Shown one piece after another: positions 35,163-44,232 of a stretch of 64,000 nt of DNA. The translations under genes and the position numbers were made by a program. The first letter of the stretch is position 1; each line of letters begins with the position of its first letter. The notes under the pieces were generated by a model. The model had not been told where the DNA came from. It did not search any database and saw only the letters and a program-made list of their open reading frames with translations. This DNA comes from Corynebacterium casei LMG S-19264. GTDB lineage: Bacteria > Actinomycetota > Actinomycetes > Mycobacteriales > Mycobacteriaceae. The stretch is from positions 2,026,009 to 2,090,008 of the forward strand of contig NZ_CP004350.1 of assembly GCF_000550785.1 (NCBI RefSeq), read 5' to 3'.

Positions 35163-36406
35163 GGCTCTTCGCAGATGAGGGTGTAGCTGCGGAGTGTGGG
35201 GTGGGCGCGTCGGTGCCGGGATAGACGTCGAGGTCTCCCGATGATGGAAGTTCTCACGCTCGCCATCAGGAAGACCTCGACGTGCCCAACGCTACCTTCG
35301 ACAGCCCCGATTTGACGACCTTCGCGCGCCTGGACGAACTCGGTCTGGTCGCCGTCGGTCAACGCCTCTCGGCCGAGCGGGCGGTGCTCGAGTGTCGACT
35401 CGCGGAGGAAGATCCGTGGTGCCGCGCCTGCGGGGCGAGGTCGACCTCGCGCGGCACGATCACTCGTCGCCTCGCTCACCAGCCGTTCGGCCACCGCCCC
35501 ACGACCCTGCTGGTGCGGATCCGGCGCTACCGGTGTGATCACTGCGGCAACCGCTGGCGAGAGGACACCACCGCCGCCGCGCCCGAGCGGGCGAAACTCT
35601 CCCGCGGCGGGATGCGGTGGGCACTGGAAGCCCTGGTCATCGATCACCTCACGATCGCAAGGATCGCCGCCGGGCTCGGGGTTGCCTGGCACACCGCCAA
35701 CGACGCCGTCCTGGCCGAGGGCCAGCAGCTGCTGATCGATGACCCAGCCCGCTTCGACGCCGTCCGCGTGATCGGTGTTGACGAGCACCTCTGGCGCCAC
35801 ACCCGGCGCGGCGACAAGTACGTCACCGTGATCATCGACCTCACCCCAGCCAGGGACAAGACCGGCCCGGCGAGGCTGCTGGACATGATCCCCGGCCGCT
35901 CCAAAGCAGCGTTCAAGGCCTGGCTCAAGGCCCACCCCAAGGCATGGAAGGACCGCATCGAGGTAGTGGCGATGGACGGGTTCACCGGATACAAGACCGC
36001 CGCCGGCGAGGCCCTCCCAGGCGCGGTCGCGGTCATGGATCCCTTCCACGTCGTCCGCCTCGCCGGAGACGCACTGGAACGACTGCCGACGACGCGTCCA
36101 GCAGCAGCTCCACAAGCGCAGGGGCCGCAAGGACGACCCCCTCTACAAGACTCGCCGCACCCTCCACACCGGCACCAAGCTGCTGACCGACCGCCAATGC
36201 CAGCGCCTCAGCAGCCTGTTCGAGCGAGAGAAGCACGTTGCGGTCGAGGTGACCTGGGAGATCTACCAGGCGATGGTCGCCGCCTACCGAGAACCCGACC
36301 GGGCGAAAGCCAAAGCGCAGATGGAGAAGCTCATCACCGCGCTGAGCAAGCGCGTCCCGGACGCCTTGCCCGAGCTGGCCAAGCTCGGCCGAACACTGAC
36401 GAAACG
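35163..36406 (+). mobile_element. ISL3-family element 1, right end missing
   Basis: The left terminal repeat GGCTCTTCGCAGATGAGGG is at 35163. The element is cut at 36406, exactly where the left end of element 2 begins, within the transposase gene at TLTKRA. Its own right terminal repeat is therefore absent. Confidence 0.85.
35282..36406 (+). pseudogene. ISL3-family transposase, frameshifted and truncated
   Basis: Starts PNATFDSPDLTTFARLDELGL. A zinc-finger-like DPWCRACGARS and YRCDHCGNRWRED are followed by GVDEHLWRHTRRGDKYVTVIIDLTP, part of the DDE domain, and VVAMDGFTGYK...VMDPFHVVRLAGDAL. Near 36078 one extra base shifts the frame: the continuation CRRRVQQQLHKRRGRKDDPLYK is found in the next frame. 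The C-terminal about 60 residues are lost at 36406. Inactive. Confidence 0.85.
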
Positions 36407-37741
36407 GGCTCTTCACAGATGAGGGTGTAGCGCGTAGTCAAGGATCGAACGGCGTGGCGCTGCCCGGGTAGGCATCGAGGCCTTCCGATGATGGAAGTTC
36501 TCACACTGCCCATCTGGAAGACCTCGACGTGCCTGACGCTACCTTCACCGACCCTGACCTGACCATGTTCTGCCGCTTGAATGAGCTCGGCCTTGAGGCC
36601 ACCGGTCAGCGCCTCGAGCCCGCCGGTGCGGTCCTGGCCTGTCGAGTCGTCGAACCCGACCGCTGGTGCCGACGCTGTGGCTGTGAAGGAACCGCGCGCG
36701 GCACGGTTGTCCGCCGGCTGGCCCACGAGCCGTTGGGGTGGCGTCCGACGACGTTGGAGGTCACGGTCCGCCGCTACCGGTGCACCGGCTGCGGCCACGT
36801 GTGGCGCCAAGACACGTCTTTGGCGGCCGAGCCACGCGCGAAGCTCTCCCGGCGAGGGCTGGCGTGGGCGCTGGAGGGCATCGTCATCGCCCACCTGACG
36901 GTCGCGCGGGTCGCTGAGGGGCTCGGGGTTGCGTGGAACACCGCCAACGATGCCGTCCTGGCCCAGGGCACACGCGTCCTGATCGAGGACCCGAACCGCT
37001 TCGACGGCGTCCGCGTGCTCGGCGTCGACGAGCACGTCTGGCGGCTCCAAGCGAGTCTTCAAGGAGTGGCTCGCCGCTCGCCCTCAGGCATGGCGTGAGG
37101 CCATCGAAGTCGTCGCGATGGATGGCTTCACCGGGTTCAAGAGCGCCACCGCCGAGGAACTGCCCGACGCGGCTGCGGTGATGGATCCCTTCCACGTCGT
37201 GCGCCTTGCCGGTGATGCCCTCGACCAGTGCCGACGCCGAGTCCAGCAGGAACTGCACGGGCACCGCGGCCGCAAAGACGACCCGCTCTACCGTGCGCGT
37301 AGAACGTTGCACACCGGCGCGGGCCTGCTCACCGACAAGCAGCAGACCCGCCTGCAGGAGCTGTTCGTGCTCGAGGAGCACGTGCCCGTCGAGGCGACCT
37401 GGGGGATCTACCAGCGGATGATCGCGGCCTACCGCGAGAAGGACCGATCCCTCGGCCGCGCGGCGATGGAGGCGCTCATCGACGCCGTCAGCCAAGACGT
37501 CCCCGCCGGGCTGGACGAGTTGCGCAAGCTCGGTCGGACCCTGAAGGCTCGCGCCACCGACGTGCTGGCCTACTTCGAGCGGCCTGGCACCAGCAATGGC
37601 CCCACAGAGGCGATCAACGGACGCCTGGAGCACCTGCGCGGCTCGGCCCTGGGCTTCCGCAACCTGACCAACTACATCGCCAGATCCCTGCTCGAGTCCG
37701 GCGGATTCAGACCTCAACTACACCCTCATCTGTGAAGAGCC
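36407..37741 (+). mobile_element. ISL3-family element 2, internally deleted
   Basis: Left repeat GGCTCTTCACAGATGAGGGT at 36407 and its inverse at 37718-37741. Flanking 8-mers differ (ACGAAACG and GCTTTAGA), so no target duplication remains. Confidence 0.87.
36529..37735 (+). pseudogene. ISL3-family transposase with internal deletion
   Basis: The first part (36529 to about 37047) runs PDATFTDPDLTMFCRLNELGLEATGQRL to GVDEHVWR. The catalytic stretch expected next (HTRRGDKYVTVIIDLTP and the following about 30-40 residues) is missing; the sequence jumps to SKRVFKEWLAARPQAW in another frame and continues from 37118 as DGFTGFKSATAEELPDAAAV to the normal C-terminus GFRNLTNYIARSLLESGG. The loss removes one catalytic residue. 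Inactive on its own. Confidence 0.87.
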
Positions 37742-38125
37742 GCTTTAGACATTCCTCATCGTCACGGACCACTATGAACGATGTCCCGACTCACCTATGA
37801 ACGATGTCCTGAACCTACACACCTTCAGCTCCACCAATATGTTCAGGCAATGTGTTTCAGCAATAGCCTCCGGGCTCGTCGATGTGGCCGGTGGCGAGGA
37901 TTTCGCCGGTGTGCCGGCCGTCGCGGGTCAGCTGACGGCGTGAGGCGATGACCCGTTCTCGGACCGGGCGCGGCCCTCGCCGCCACGCGATTCTATGGCC
38001 TGCCCAGCCTCTGACCGATGTCTCGACTCATCCGTCCCGGTGGACCTAGGGAGTCGAGCCCTAGGTCCACCCGAGATGGATAAGACATCGCTCAGGCTCT
38101 CACGGCGTCGCGCTACCTTGGGGAC
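37742..38125. other. Gene-free stretch with repeated insertion-sequence-like ends
   Basis: Four related motifs occur: CTATGAACGATGTCCCGACTC at about 37772, ATGAACGATGTCCTGAACC at about 37797, GACCGATGTCTCGACTCATC at about 38012, and an inverted copy ending AAGACATCGCTCAGG at about 38095. They look like terminal repeats of a common element type (IS481-like is a guess). No transposase gene is left; a short minus-strand open segment near 37870-37950 may be a fragment. Confidence 0.5.
38039..38071. terminator. Perfect 13-bp hairpin downstream of dld
   Basis: GGTGGACCTAGGG and CCCTAGGTCCACC with a 7-base loop, 55 bp after the dld stop. There is no T tract, and the hairpin lies between two inverted insertion-sequence-like ends, so it may be part of a palindromic element rather than a terminator. 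Confidence 0.5.
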
Positions 38126-39841
38126 TTAGGCCCAGTCCTTGTGCGGCGACGTGCCGCCGATACCGGCGTTGAACGTATTCGTCGGATCGAGCTCCTTGAA
38201 GTGCTCTTCCATGGACTCCGGCAGCTTGTAGATGCGACCGTAGTTGTGCTCGGCGGGCAGCTTCGCGCCGCGCTCCTCCAGCAGGTGCTGGATGCGGTCG
38301 TGCAGCGCCTCGGGATCCACGCCCTGCTTGGCGACATAGTCCTGGTGCATCACATGGCAGAAGAAGTGCCCGTAATACGCCTTGACCTCAAGCTGGTCGT
38401 CGATCTCCTCCGGCAGCACCTCGAGCCAGTTCCAATCGTCGCGACGCAGGGCCACATCGATGGGGATGAGCCCTGCGATGTGCCGGCGCTTCAACGCGGC
38501 GTAGCGAGTGGCGGCACTGGCCGCGCCGAACCGGTTCAGCGACGCGCTCTTTTCTTCATCAGACGTGCAGATGAAGAACTCACCAGTGTGCTCGGGCTCT
38601 GCGAAGAACTCCTTGAGCATCTTCTCGCTCGCGGCCTTCTGCGACTCGCTGACGGTGAGCAGCAGGTGATGCTCGAAACGGTTGCGGTACTCCATCATGC
38701 GCTTGGGCAGCTGGTTGGGCAGCACGCTGAACATGGCTTGCGATACCGTGTCGGCGAAGGTCGGACCAATGCCGGGAATCTTCGAGAACAAGCCGTTGGC
38801 CCACGTCTTGAACGAGAACATGCGCGTCTGCAGCGCTGGACTCATGAACTTCAGGAAGACGAAGGTGTCTTTGCCGTACTTCTCGGCCAAGTCGAAGGCA
38901 CTGCGGCCCATGTACTCACCAGAGATAGGCAGCGGCATGTCGGCTTCGAGGAACAACCGACGGATCTCTTCGAGCTCGTGCGTGTTGTTCGTGCCGATGT
39001 AAAGCACGGTCGGGTGCACTTCGCGAGGGAAGGTGCGGGTGCGCACCGCGAACACCATCAGCTTGCCGGCCGAGCCGGAAGCCTCGAACAGGTACTCGGG
39101 GTTCGCATTGTAGCGAGCAGGCGAAGGCACGATCTTGCGCAAGTGCTCGGCGTACTCGGTCTCGTTCGAGTCTTCGGGAGCTGGGGTGACATGCTCGGGA
39201 GACCACTCGCCGCGCTGTAGACGGTCGAGTGCGACCTCAGGGTCGTCTCCGAGCGAGATGCCCAGGTGATTGACCAGCTCGACCTTGCCGTCGTCGTTGA
39301 CGCGGGCGAAGATCGCTTCGCGCGTGAATGCCGGACCCTTGCGAATCTGGCTGCCGCCCGAGTTGTTCGCGATGCCGCCGATGACCGAGGCGCCGATTGA
39401 TGTCGACCCGATCACCGAGTGCGGCTCGCGCTGGTGCTTGGCGAGCGCGTCGGTCAGGTGTGTCAGCGGGGTGCCCGCGAGCGAGATCGCCTCGCGCGCG
39501 TCGTTGATGAGGTGCACCTCATCGATGCGGTGAGTCGAGATGATCACAATGGGGCGATCGTAGTCTTGGAAGCCGGGGCCGGATCCACCAGTCAGGCCCG
39601 TGTTCGATGCCTGCGGGATGACGATGAGGTTGTTGTCGACGGATACCTGCAGCGCCCGCCACATCTCGACCAGCGTGCCGGGGCGCACCACGGCGAAGAC
39701 TGGTCCTCCGCCGAATCGATAGCCTTTGCTGAATGGCATCGTGGCACGCTCAGAGGTCAGTACATGTTCGTCGCCGACGATTCTCTTGAACGCATCGATC
39801 GCTTCGTGCGAAGTCGTGGTGGTCTGTCCTGGTTGCGTCAT
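38126..39841 (-). CDS. dld: Quinone-dependent D-lactate dehydrogenase
   Basis: 571 residues from ATG 39841 (AGGAAG about 8 bases upstream; the frame is open to 39931). The FAD-binding PCMH domain is PVFAVVRPGTLVEMWRALQVSVDNNLIVIPQASNTGLTGGSGP and VIGSTSIGASVIGGIANNSGGSQIRKGPAF. The membrane-associated D-lactate dehydrogenase domain follows, ending YGRIYKLPESMEEHFKELDPTNTFNAG. It oxidises D-lactate to pyruvate and feeds electrons to menaquinone. The gene is intact and high in G+C, and it sits between an ISL3 element and an ISL3 end fragment, so it was probably acquired by transfer. Confidence 0.92.
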   Translation of the reverse strand: MTQPGQTTTTSHEAIDAFKRIVGDEHVLTSERATMPFSKGYRFGGGPVFAVVRPGTLVEMWRALQVSVDNNLIVIPQASNTGLTGGSGPGFQDYDRPIVIISTHRIDEVHLINDAREAISLAGTPLTHLTDALAKHQREPHSVIGSTSIGASVIGGIANNSGGSQIRKGPAFTREAIFARVNDDGKVELVNHLGISLGDDPEVALDRLQRGEWSPEHVTPAPEDSNETEYAEHLRKIVPSPARYNANPEYLFEASGSAGKLMVFAVRTRTFPREVHPTVLYIGTNNTHELEEIRRLFLEADMPLPISGEYMGRSAFDLAEKYGKDTFVFLKFMSPALQTRMFSFKTWANGLFSKIPGIGPTFADTVSQAMFSVLPNQLPKRMMEYRNRFEHHLLLTVSESQKAASEKMLKEFFAEPEHTGEFFICTSDEEKSASLNRFGAASAATRYAALKRRHIAGLIPIDVALRRDDWNWLEVLPEEIDDQLEVKAYYGHFFCHVMHQDYVAKQGVDPEALHDRIQHLLEERGAKLPAEHNYGRIYKLPESMEEHFKELDPTNTFNAGIGGTSPHKDWA

Positions 39842-40213
39842 CTCTAAGCTTCCTATATTCAGTTGCATCACAAGCGCGTCATGATGCTGAGGGGATGTCG
39901 CCTTGGTCCGAGCTAGTCCGCGGTCGTTCATTTTTTGATGGGCGGGGAAACGAGCCAGGGGGACGACGTCTGCGACCGTCTGCCCGGAAGCTCGCTACGG
40001 CGTCCAAGGAGTGTGCGTGTGCGTATGCATGTGCATACGCGCATCCTCATTGTACAAGATGCGCATCAGATAGTTTCGGACCGCGGTACTTTCGGACTCC
40101 GGTAGGTTCGGACCGCGATAGTTCGGACCGCGATGTCGGCCACTGCCCTCACCCCATAGATCGACGCAGCAATCAGACTCGCCTAGCGCCGCTTGAACCG
40201 TCCCAGGTTTGGT
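39842..40213. promoter_or_regulatory. Repeat-rich upstream region of dld
   Basis: 372 bp with no gene. It holds a perfect palindrome GCGTATGCATGTGCATACGC (40021-40040), an inverted repeat GCGCATC/GATGCGC (40039-40064) enclosing TTGTACAA (40050-40057), and four TTCGGAC units at 40075, 40091, 40107 and 40122 (periods 16, 16 and 15 bp). TTGTACAA-like centres suit GntR-type regulators, which control lactate genes in related bacteria; that assignment is inference. Confidence 0.5.
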
Positions 40214-40280
40214 GGCTCTTCACAGATGAGGGTGTAGCGCGTAGTCAAGGATCGAACGGCGTGGCGCTGCCCGGGTAGGC
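40214..40280 (+). mobile_element. ISL3 left-end fragment
   Basis: 67 bp identical to the first 67 bp of ISL3 element 2 (36407-36473), in the same orientation, ending abruptly where the truncated methyltransferase gene starts. A third copy of the same left end in the island. Confidence 0.88.
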
Positions 40281-41380
40281 CCCTCCTTCATGTCCCGCCT
40301 AATAGGCCAGATCGGCGTCAGGCCATCCTGCGGACTGAAGTCAGGAGTTTCGTCAAGTGGCAATGCTTCGCCCGCGTGGCTGAGTCGCCCAGTCGACTCA
40401 TCGAACCACACCGGATAGAACATATCTTTACGGTCAGCTCGAAGCGAGTCGTCGCCCGACCGCAAGAGCCCCTTCCATCGAGGCCTCTGCAGTTCCCCTT
40501 CAGCATCGGCCATGTCTCGATGCGTCAGAAGGTCGTCATCGACCGAACCGATTCGCGCGTCAGGACCAAATACAAAGAACGCATACTCTTCGACCCTCGA
40601 AAGATATCCCTGAGTAACGCCTTTAGGGTTGTTGACAATTGTGACGAGTTGCCGCGTAGATTCCGGGAAGAGCTGATCTAGCAACACGCCCAAACGGTTT
40701 ACTTCATGCTCATCGATAGTTGCCACAAGAGTAGCATCGCTACGCATGAGCTCCCGACAGATCTTCAACCGTCGCTCCATGAACGCCAGCCATTTCGAGT
40801 GTCGATAGTCGTCATCACTCGCGACGTAATCGTTGTCGTACTTCCAGTCCCTCGCCCCGGTGTTGTACGGCGGGTCGATGTAGATGGCGTCGATGGAATG
40901 CCGGTGCGTATAGGTCAGCATCTCCAGCGCGTGGTAGTTCTCAGCGTTGACGACCGTGTGGAACGGCTTGTCGCCGCCCCGCTCAACCCTGCCTGTCTCC
41001 ACCAGGCCGGGGTAGATGCGATCCCGGAACTCCGCGACGACCACCACGTCGTCGGCAAGCACTGCCCGAGTCTCGGGTTCTTCGACGTCGAGCTCCGCGA
41101 GATGAGCCACACGCTGCCCGTCGACGCACTCGATCCGAGTTGTCCGCCACAGCCGTTGGTCACCTGCCTTTGTCCCCCCCCCTCGCGGAGGCAGCACCCG
41201 CACCTTGTCGCCGCGACGGACGACCCTGCCGGGCAGCTCGACAGCCTCAGGCTGATGCTGCTCAAAGACGAGCCCGAAGGTGCGACGCTTGGTCAGCGCA
41301 GCGACCTCGGCTTCCAGGTCAGTACCAAGTTGCGCGTCCGCCTTGCGCACCTGCCGCAGCAGTTCCGTCAGTCTCGACAC
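40220..41380 (-). pseudogene. Adenine-specific DNA methyltransferase, truncated, with a 9-G tract
   Basis: The frame has 386 codons, the last about 20 of which are ISL3 sequence. The native part (from 41380 to about 40281) contains the catalytic motif IDAIYIDPPYNTGARDWKYDND and LMRSDATLVATIDEHEVNRLGVLLDQLFP, as in type III Mod-like site-specific methyltransferases. The 3' half, with the remaining motifs, is missing. Near residue 66 the codons for RGGGTK contain nine consecutive G (C9 at 41174-41182 on the plus strand), a typical slip site. No restriction subunit is adjacent. Confidence 0.8.
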
Positions 41381-41419
41381 GGATAGGGCTCCTTCGTCAT
41401 CATCCGTAGCGCGTCCGGG

Positions 41420-42523
41420 CTACTTCTTACTTCCAGACGTAAGTCCCGTCCGGAACTCCACGACGTCGCCGTCGGACATGATGTAGTCCTTGCCTTCTTG
41501 GCGGACCTTGCCGGCGGAGCGGGCGTCGGCCATAGAGCCGGCGGCGTCGAGGTCGTCGAAGGAGACGATTTCGGCCTTGATGAAGCCCTTTTCAAAGTCG
41601 GTGTGGATAACACCGGCGGCCTGAGGTGCGGTGGAGCCCTGGCGGATAGTCCACGCGCGGGATTCCTTCGGGCCAGCGGTCAGGTAGGTCTGCAGACCAA
41701 GGGTCTTAAAACCAGCAGTCGCCAGGGTTTGCAGGCCGGGTTCGGTCTGACCGACGGATTCGAGAAGCTCCATTGCCTCATCCGTGTCGAGCTCAAGTAG
41801 CTCGGTTTCGGTCTGAGCGTCCAAGAAGACTGCATCGGCAGGCGCAACTAGCGCACGCAATTCGTCCTTCTTCGCGTCATCGGTAAGAATCTCTTCGTCA
41901 GAGTTGAATACGTAAAGGAAAGGCTTCGCGGTCATCAAGTGCAGATCGCGAAGGAGCGCCAGATCGATTTCGCCGGACTTGGCGGCGGCGAAAAGAGTGC
42001 GGTCATCTTCCAAGACGGCCTGTGCCTTCTTGGTTTCTTCAACCTGCTCAGCCAAATCCTTGTTCTTCTTGGCTTCTTTTTCCAGACGTGGCAGGGCCTT
42101 CTCAATGGTCTGCAAGTCAGCCAGGATTAGCTCGGTGTTGATGACGGAGATGTCCGAGGTTGGATTAACCTGACCATCAACGTGGATGACGTTTTCATCG
42201 GAGAATGCACGAACGACCTGGCAGATGGCATCGGCCTCGCGGATGTTGGACAGGAAGGCGTTGCCCATGCCTTCGCCTTCCGATGCACCCTTAACGATGC
42301 CGGCGATATCCACGAAGGAAACCGTCGCCGGCAAGATGCGCTCAGAGCCGAAAATATCAGCCAGGCGGCGCAGGCGCGGATCGGGTAATTCAACCAGGCC
42401 AACGTTTGGCTCAATCGTTGCGAACGGGTAGTTCGCCGCCAAAATGTCAGAACGGGTCAGGGCATTAAACAAAGTAGACTTGCCAACGTTGGGCAAACCG
42501 ACAATTCCAAGTGTAAGACTCAC
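41420..42523 (-). CDS. ychF: Redox-regulated ATPase YchF (Obg-related)
   Basis: 367 residues from GTG 42523 (AGGA about 8 bases upstream). P-loop GLPNVGKST, then GVSFVDIAG-type G3 (VSFVDIAGIVKGASEGEG) and NSDEE in place of NKxD, which shifts specificity to ATP as in the YchF group. The C-terminal TGS domain ends in KVRQEGKDYIMSDGDVVEFR. YchF is a ribosome-associated ATPase linked to stress responses. It is the first backbone gene after the foreign island and is divergent from the AI-2E-family gene. Confidence 0.95.
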   Translation of the reverse strand: MSLTLGIVGLPNVGKSTLFNALTRSDILAANYPFATIEPNVGLVELPDPRLRRLADIFGSERILPATVSFVDIAGIVKGASEGEGMGNAFLSNIREADAICQVVRAFSDENVIHVDGQVNPTSDISVINTELILADLQTIEKALPRLEKEAKKNKDLAEQVEETKKAQAVLEDDRTLFAAAKSGEIDLALLRDLHLMTAKPFLYVFNSDEEILTDDAKKDELRALVAPADAVFLDAQTETELLELDTDEAMELLESVGQTEPGLQTLATAGFKTLGLQTYLTAGPKESRAWTIRQGSTAPQAAGVIHTDFEKGFIKAEIVSFDDLDAAGSMADARSAGKVRQEGKDYIMSDGDVVEFRTGLTSGSKK

Positions 42524-42611
42524 GCGGACAATCCTAACGCACACCAATGCGGGTGTGGCAGAATGGGCGGGCTGTAGCCTAAAACCACTACATTTGAGGC
42601 AGTATATAAGC

Positions 42612-44198
42612 GTGAGTTCTAAAGATTCTCTAACCCCCGATCAAAGCGGAAATAAGCACACCGCAAACAATGATCATACCGATGATCAGCCAGTTGATCG
42701 CACTGCTTCAGCAGAATCTGCGCAGGCGCAGGACATGACAGCGCATGAGCTGGAAAAGCTGCAGCTCAGCGGCAAGTTCGACCACACTACTGACCCAGCG
42801 CGCCTTGAAGCGATCTCACCTCACCCACCGGGAGACCAAGTCGACCGCACTGTAGTTGCAGGTGAGATGATTAAGTCTGCGTCGCTGTGGGCTATTCGCC
42901 TTGTGGTCATTGGTTTCTTTTTGTACTTGCTCGGTGAGATCATCGGCAGTTTCTGGCAAGGCATTTTGCCGGTCGTCCTGTCGCTGATTGTGTGTACGGT
43001 GCTCTCCCCCATTGCCTCGAATTTGCGCAAGCTCAAGGTGCCGTCCGCGCTCGCTTCAATAATCAGTATTTTGCTGTTTATCTTCGTGGTCGGCGGCATT
43101 TTCTCTTTCGTCGCACCTGATTTCGCACGCCAATCGCAGTCACTGTATCTGCAAGCCGTTGAAGGTATTCAGCGCCTGCAGCTGTGGGCACAGGGCCCGC
43201 CGCTGGAGCTGAATTCTGAGGACATCGGCGGTTATGTCGATGAGGTTGCTAATTGGATCCAGCAGCAGGCTGGGTCGATTGCAGGCTCGTTCATTTCTGG
43301 CGTGGGCACGGCAACCAGCTTGCTCATCACGCTCGTTGTTATGACGGTTATGACCTTCTTCTTCCTTAAAGATGGCCATAAGTTCTTGCCATGGATTCGC
43401 CACGCCACCAGCCGTCGCGCTGGTTGGCACCTGACCGAGGCGTTGACTCGTGGCTGGAACACGTTGGGCGGCTACATCCGCGCCCAGGCGCTAGTTTCAC
43501 TTATCGATGCCGTGTTTATCGGCATCGGCCTTTACGCCATTGGTGTGCCGTTGGCCATGGCTCTGGCGATTATTACCTTCATGGCGGGCTTCATTCCACT
43601 GGTCGGCGCAGTTGCCGCCGGCGCACTGTCGGTCTTGATCGCGCTGGTTTCCTTGGGCTTTACCGAGGCACTGCTGGTGCTGGGCCTGGTCTTGTTGGTT
43701 CAGCAGCTGGAAGGCAACGTTCTCTCCCCATGGCTGCAGTCCAAGGCCATGAACCTGCACCCCGTTATCGTTCTGGTCTCCGTCACTGTTGGTGGCGCGC
43801 TGTTCAACCTCATCGGCGCGTTCCTGGCTGTTCCAGCTGCCGCCATGATCGCGGTGTTCTACCGCTACATCCAAGACATGCTGCAGCTGCAGTCCGGTGA
43901 GAAAGATGCTGGCGATATCGAGTTCGCTACCGTCGCAGGTTATCTTGCGGGTCGTTACAACGAGGCCCAAGGTGCACACCGCCGCAAGCTCCTTGCTGAG
44001 CTTCCTGAAAATGTTCAATCACCGGCAGTATCCACCGCACTTTCTGATGTCCAACAAGATGGCATCGGTGACGCATTGGAGCGGATTGTTGATGTTGATG
44101 CCGCACCGCGCGGCTTTGACCGCCCATCCACGCGGGGCAAAATCGCGCAAGCCCGTGACTTCTTCGAACACATTCTCGATCCAAAGGACCGCGGCTAA
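42612..44198 (+). CDS. AI-2E family transporter (PerM/YdiK type)
   Basis: About 528 residues from GTG 42612 (VSSKDSLTPDQSGNKH); the upstream open frame is the shadow of ychF. A cytoplasmic acidic N-terminus is followed by about eight hydrophobic segments, including LWAIRLVVIGFFLYLLGEIIGSFWQGILPVVLSLIVC and FITFMAGFIPLVGAVAAGALSVLIALVSLGF, and PWLQSKAMNLHPVIVLVSVTVGGALF is the conserved family block. Members export diverse small molecules or act as Na+/H+ antiporters; AI-2 export is proven for few. A charged C-terminal tail of about 100 residues is present. Confidence 0.87.
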   Translation: MSSKDSLTPDQSGNKHTANNDHTDDQPVDRTASAESAQAQDMTAHELEKLQLSGKFDHTTDPARLEAISPHPPGDQVDRTVVAGEMIKSASLWAIRLVVIGFFLYLLGEIIGSFWQGILPVVLSLIVCTVLSPIASNLRKLKVPSALASIISILLFIFVVGGIFSFVAPDFARQSQSLYLQAVEGIQRLQLWAQGPPLELNSEDIGGYVDEVANWIQQQAGSIAGSFISGVGTATSLLITLVVMTVMTFFFLKDGHKFLPWIRHATSRRAGWHLTEALTRGWNTLGGYIRAQALVSLIDAVFIGIGLYAIGVPLAMALAIITFMAGFIPLVGAVAAGALSVLIALVSLGFTEALLVLGLVLLVQQLEGNVLSPWLQSKAMNLHPVIVLVSVTVGGALFNLIGAFLAVPAAAMIAVFYRYIQDMLQLQSGEKDAGDIEFATVAGYLAGRYNEAQGAHRRKLLAELPENVQSPAVSTALSDVQQDGIGDALERIVDVDAAPRGFDRPSTRGKIAQARDFFEHILDPKDRG

Positions 44199-44232
44199 CT
44201 CCACAGTCCAACGCGTGTGAGACAGTGTGTTC

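Noticed and set aside
38141..39220. Plus-strand ORF of 359 codons opposite dld
   Set aside because: Antisense shadow; no motif or ribosome site.
40071..40134. Short evenly spaced repeats as a CRISPR array
   Set aside because: Units are only about 16 bp with no unique spacers, and no cas gene is near.
42444..42611. Longer start for the AI-2E-family gene
   Set aside because: That part is the antisense shadow of ychF and its amino-acid text is not conserved-looking; GTG 42612 is a better start.
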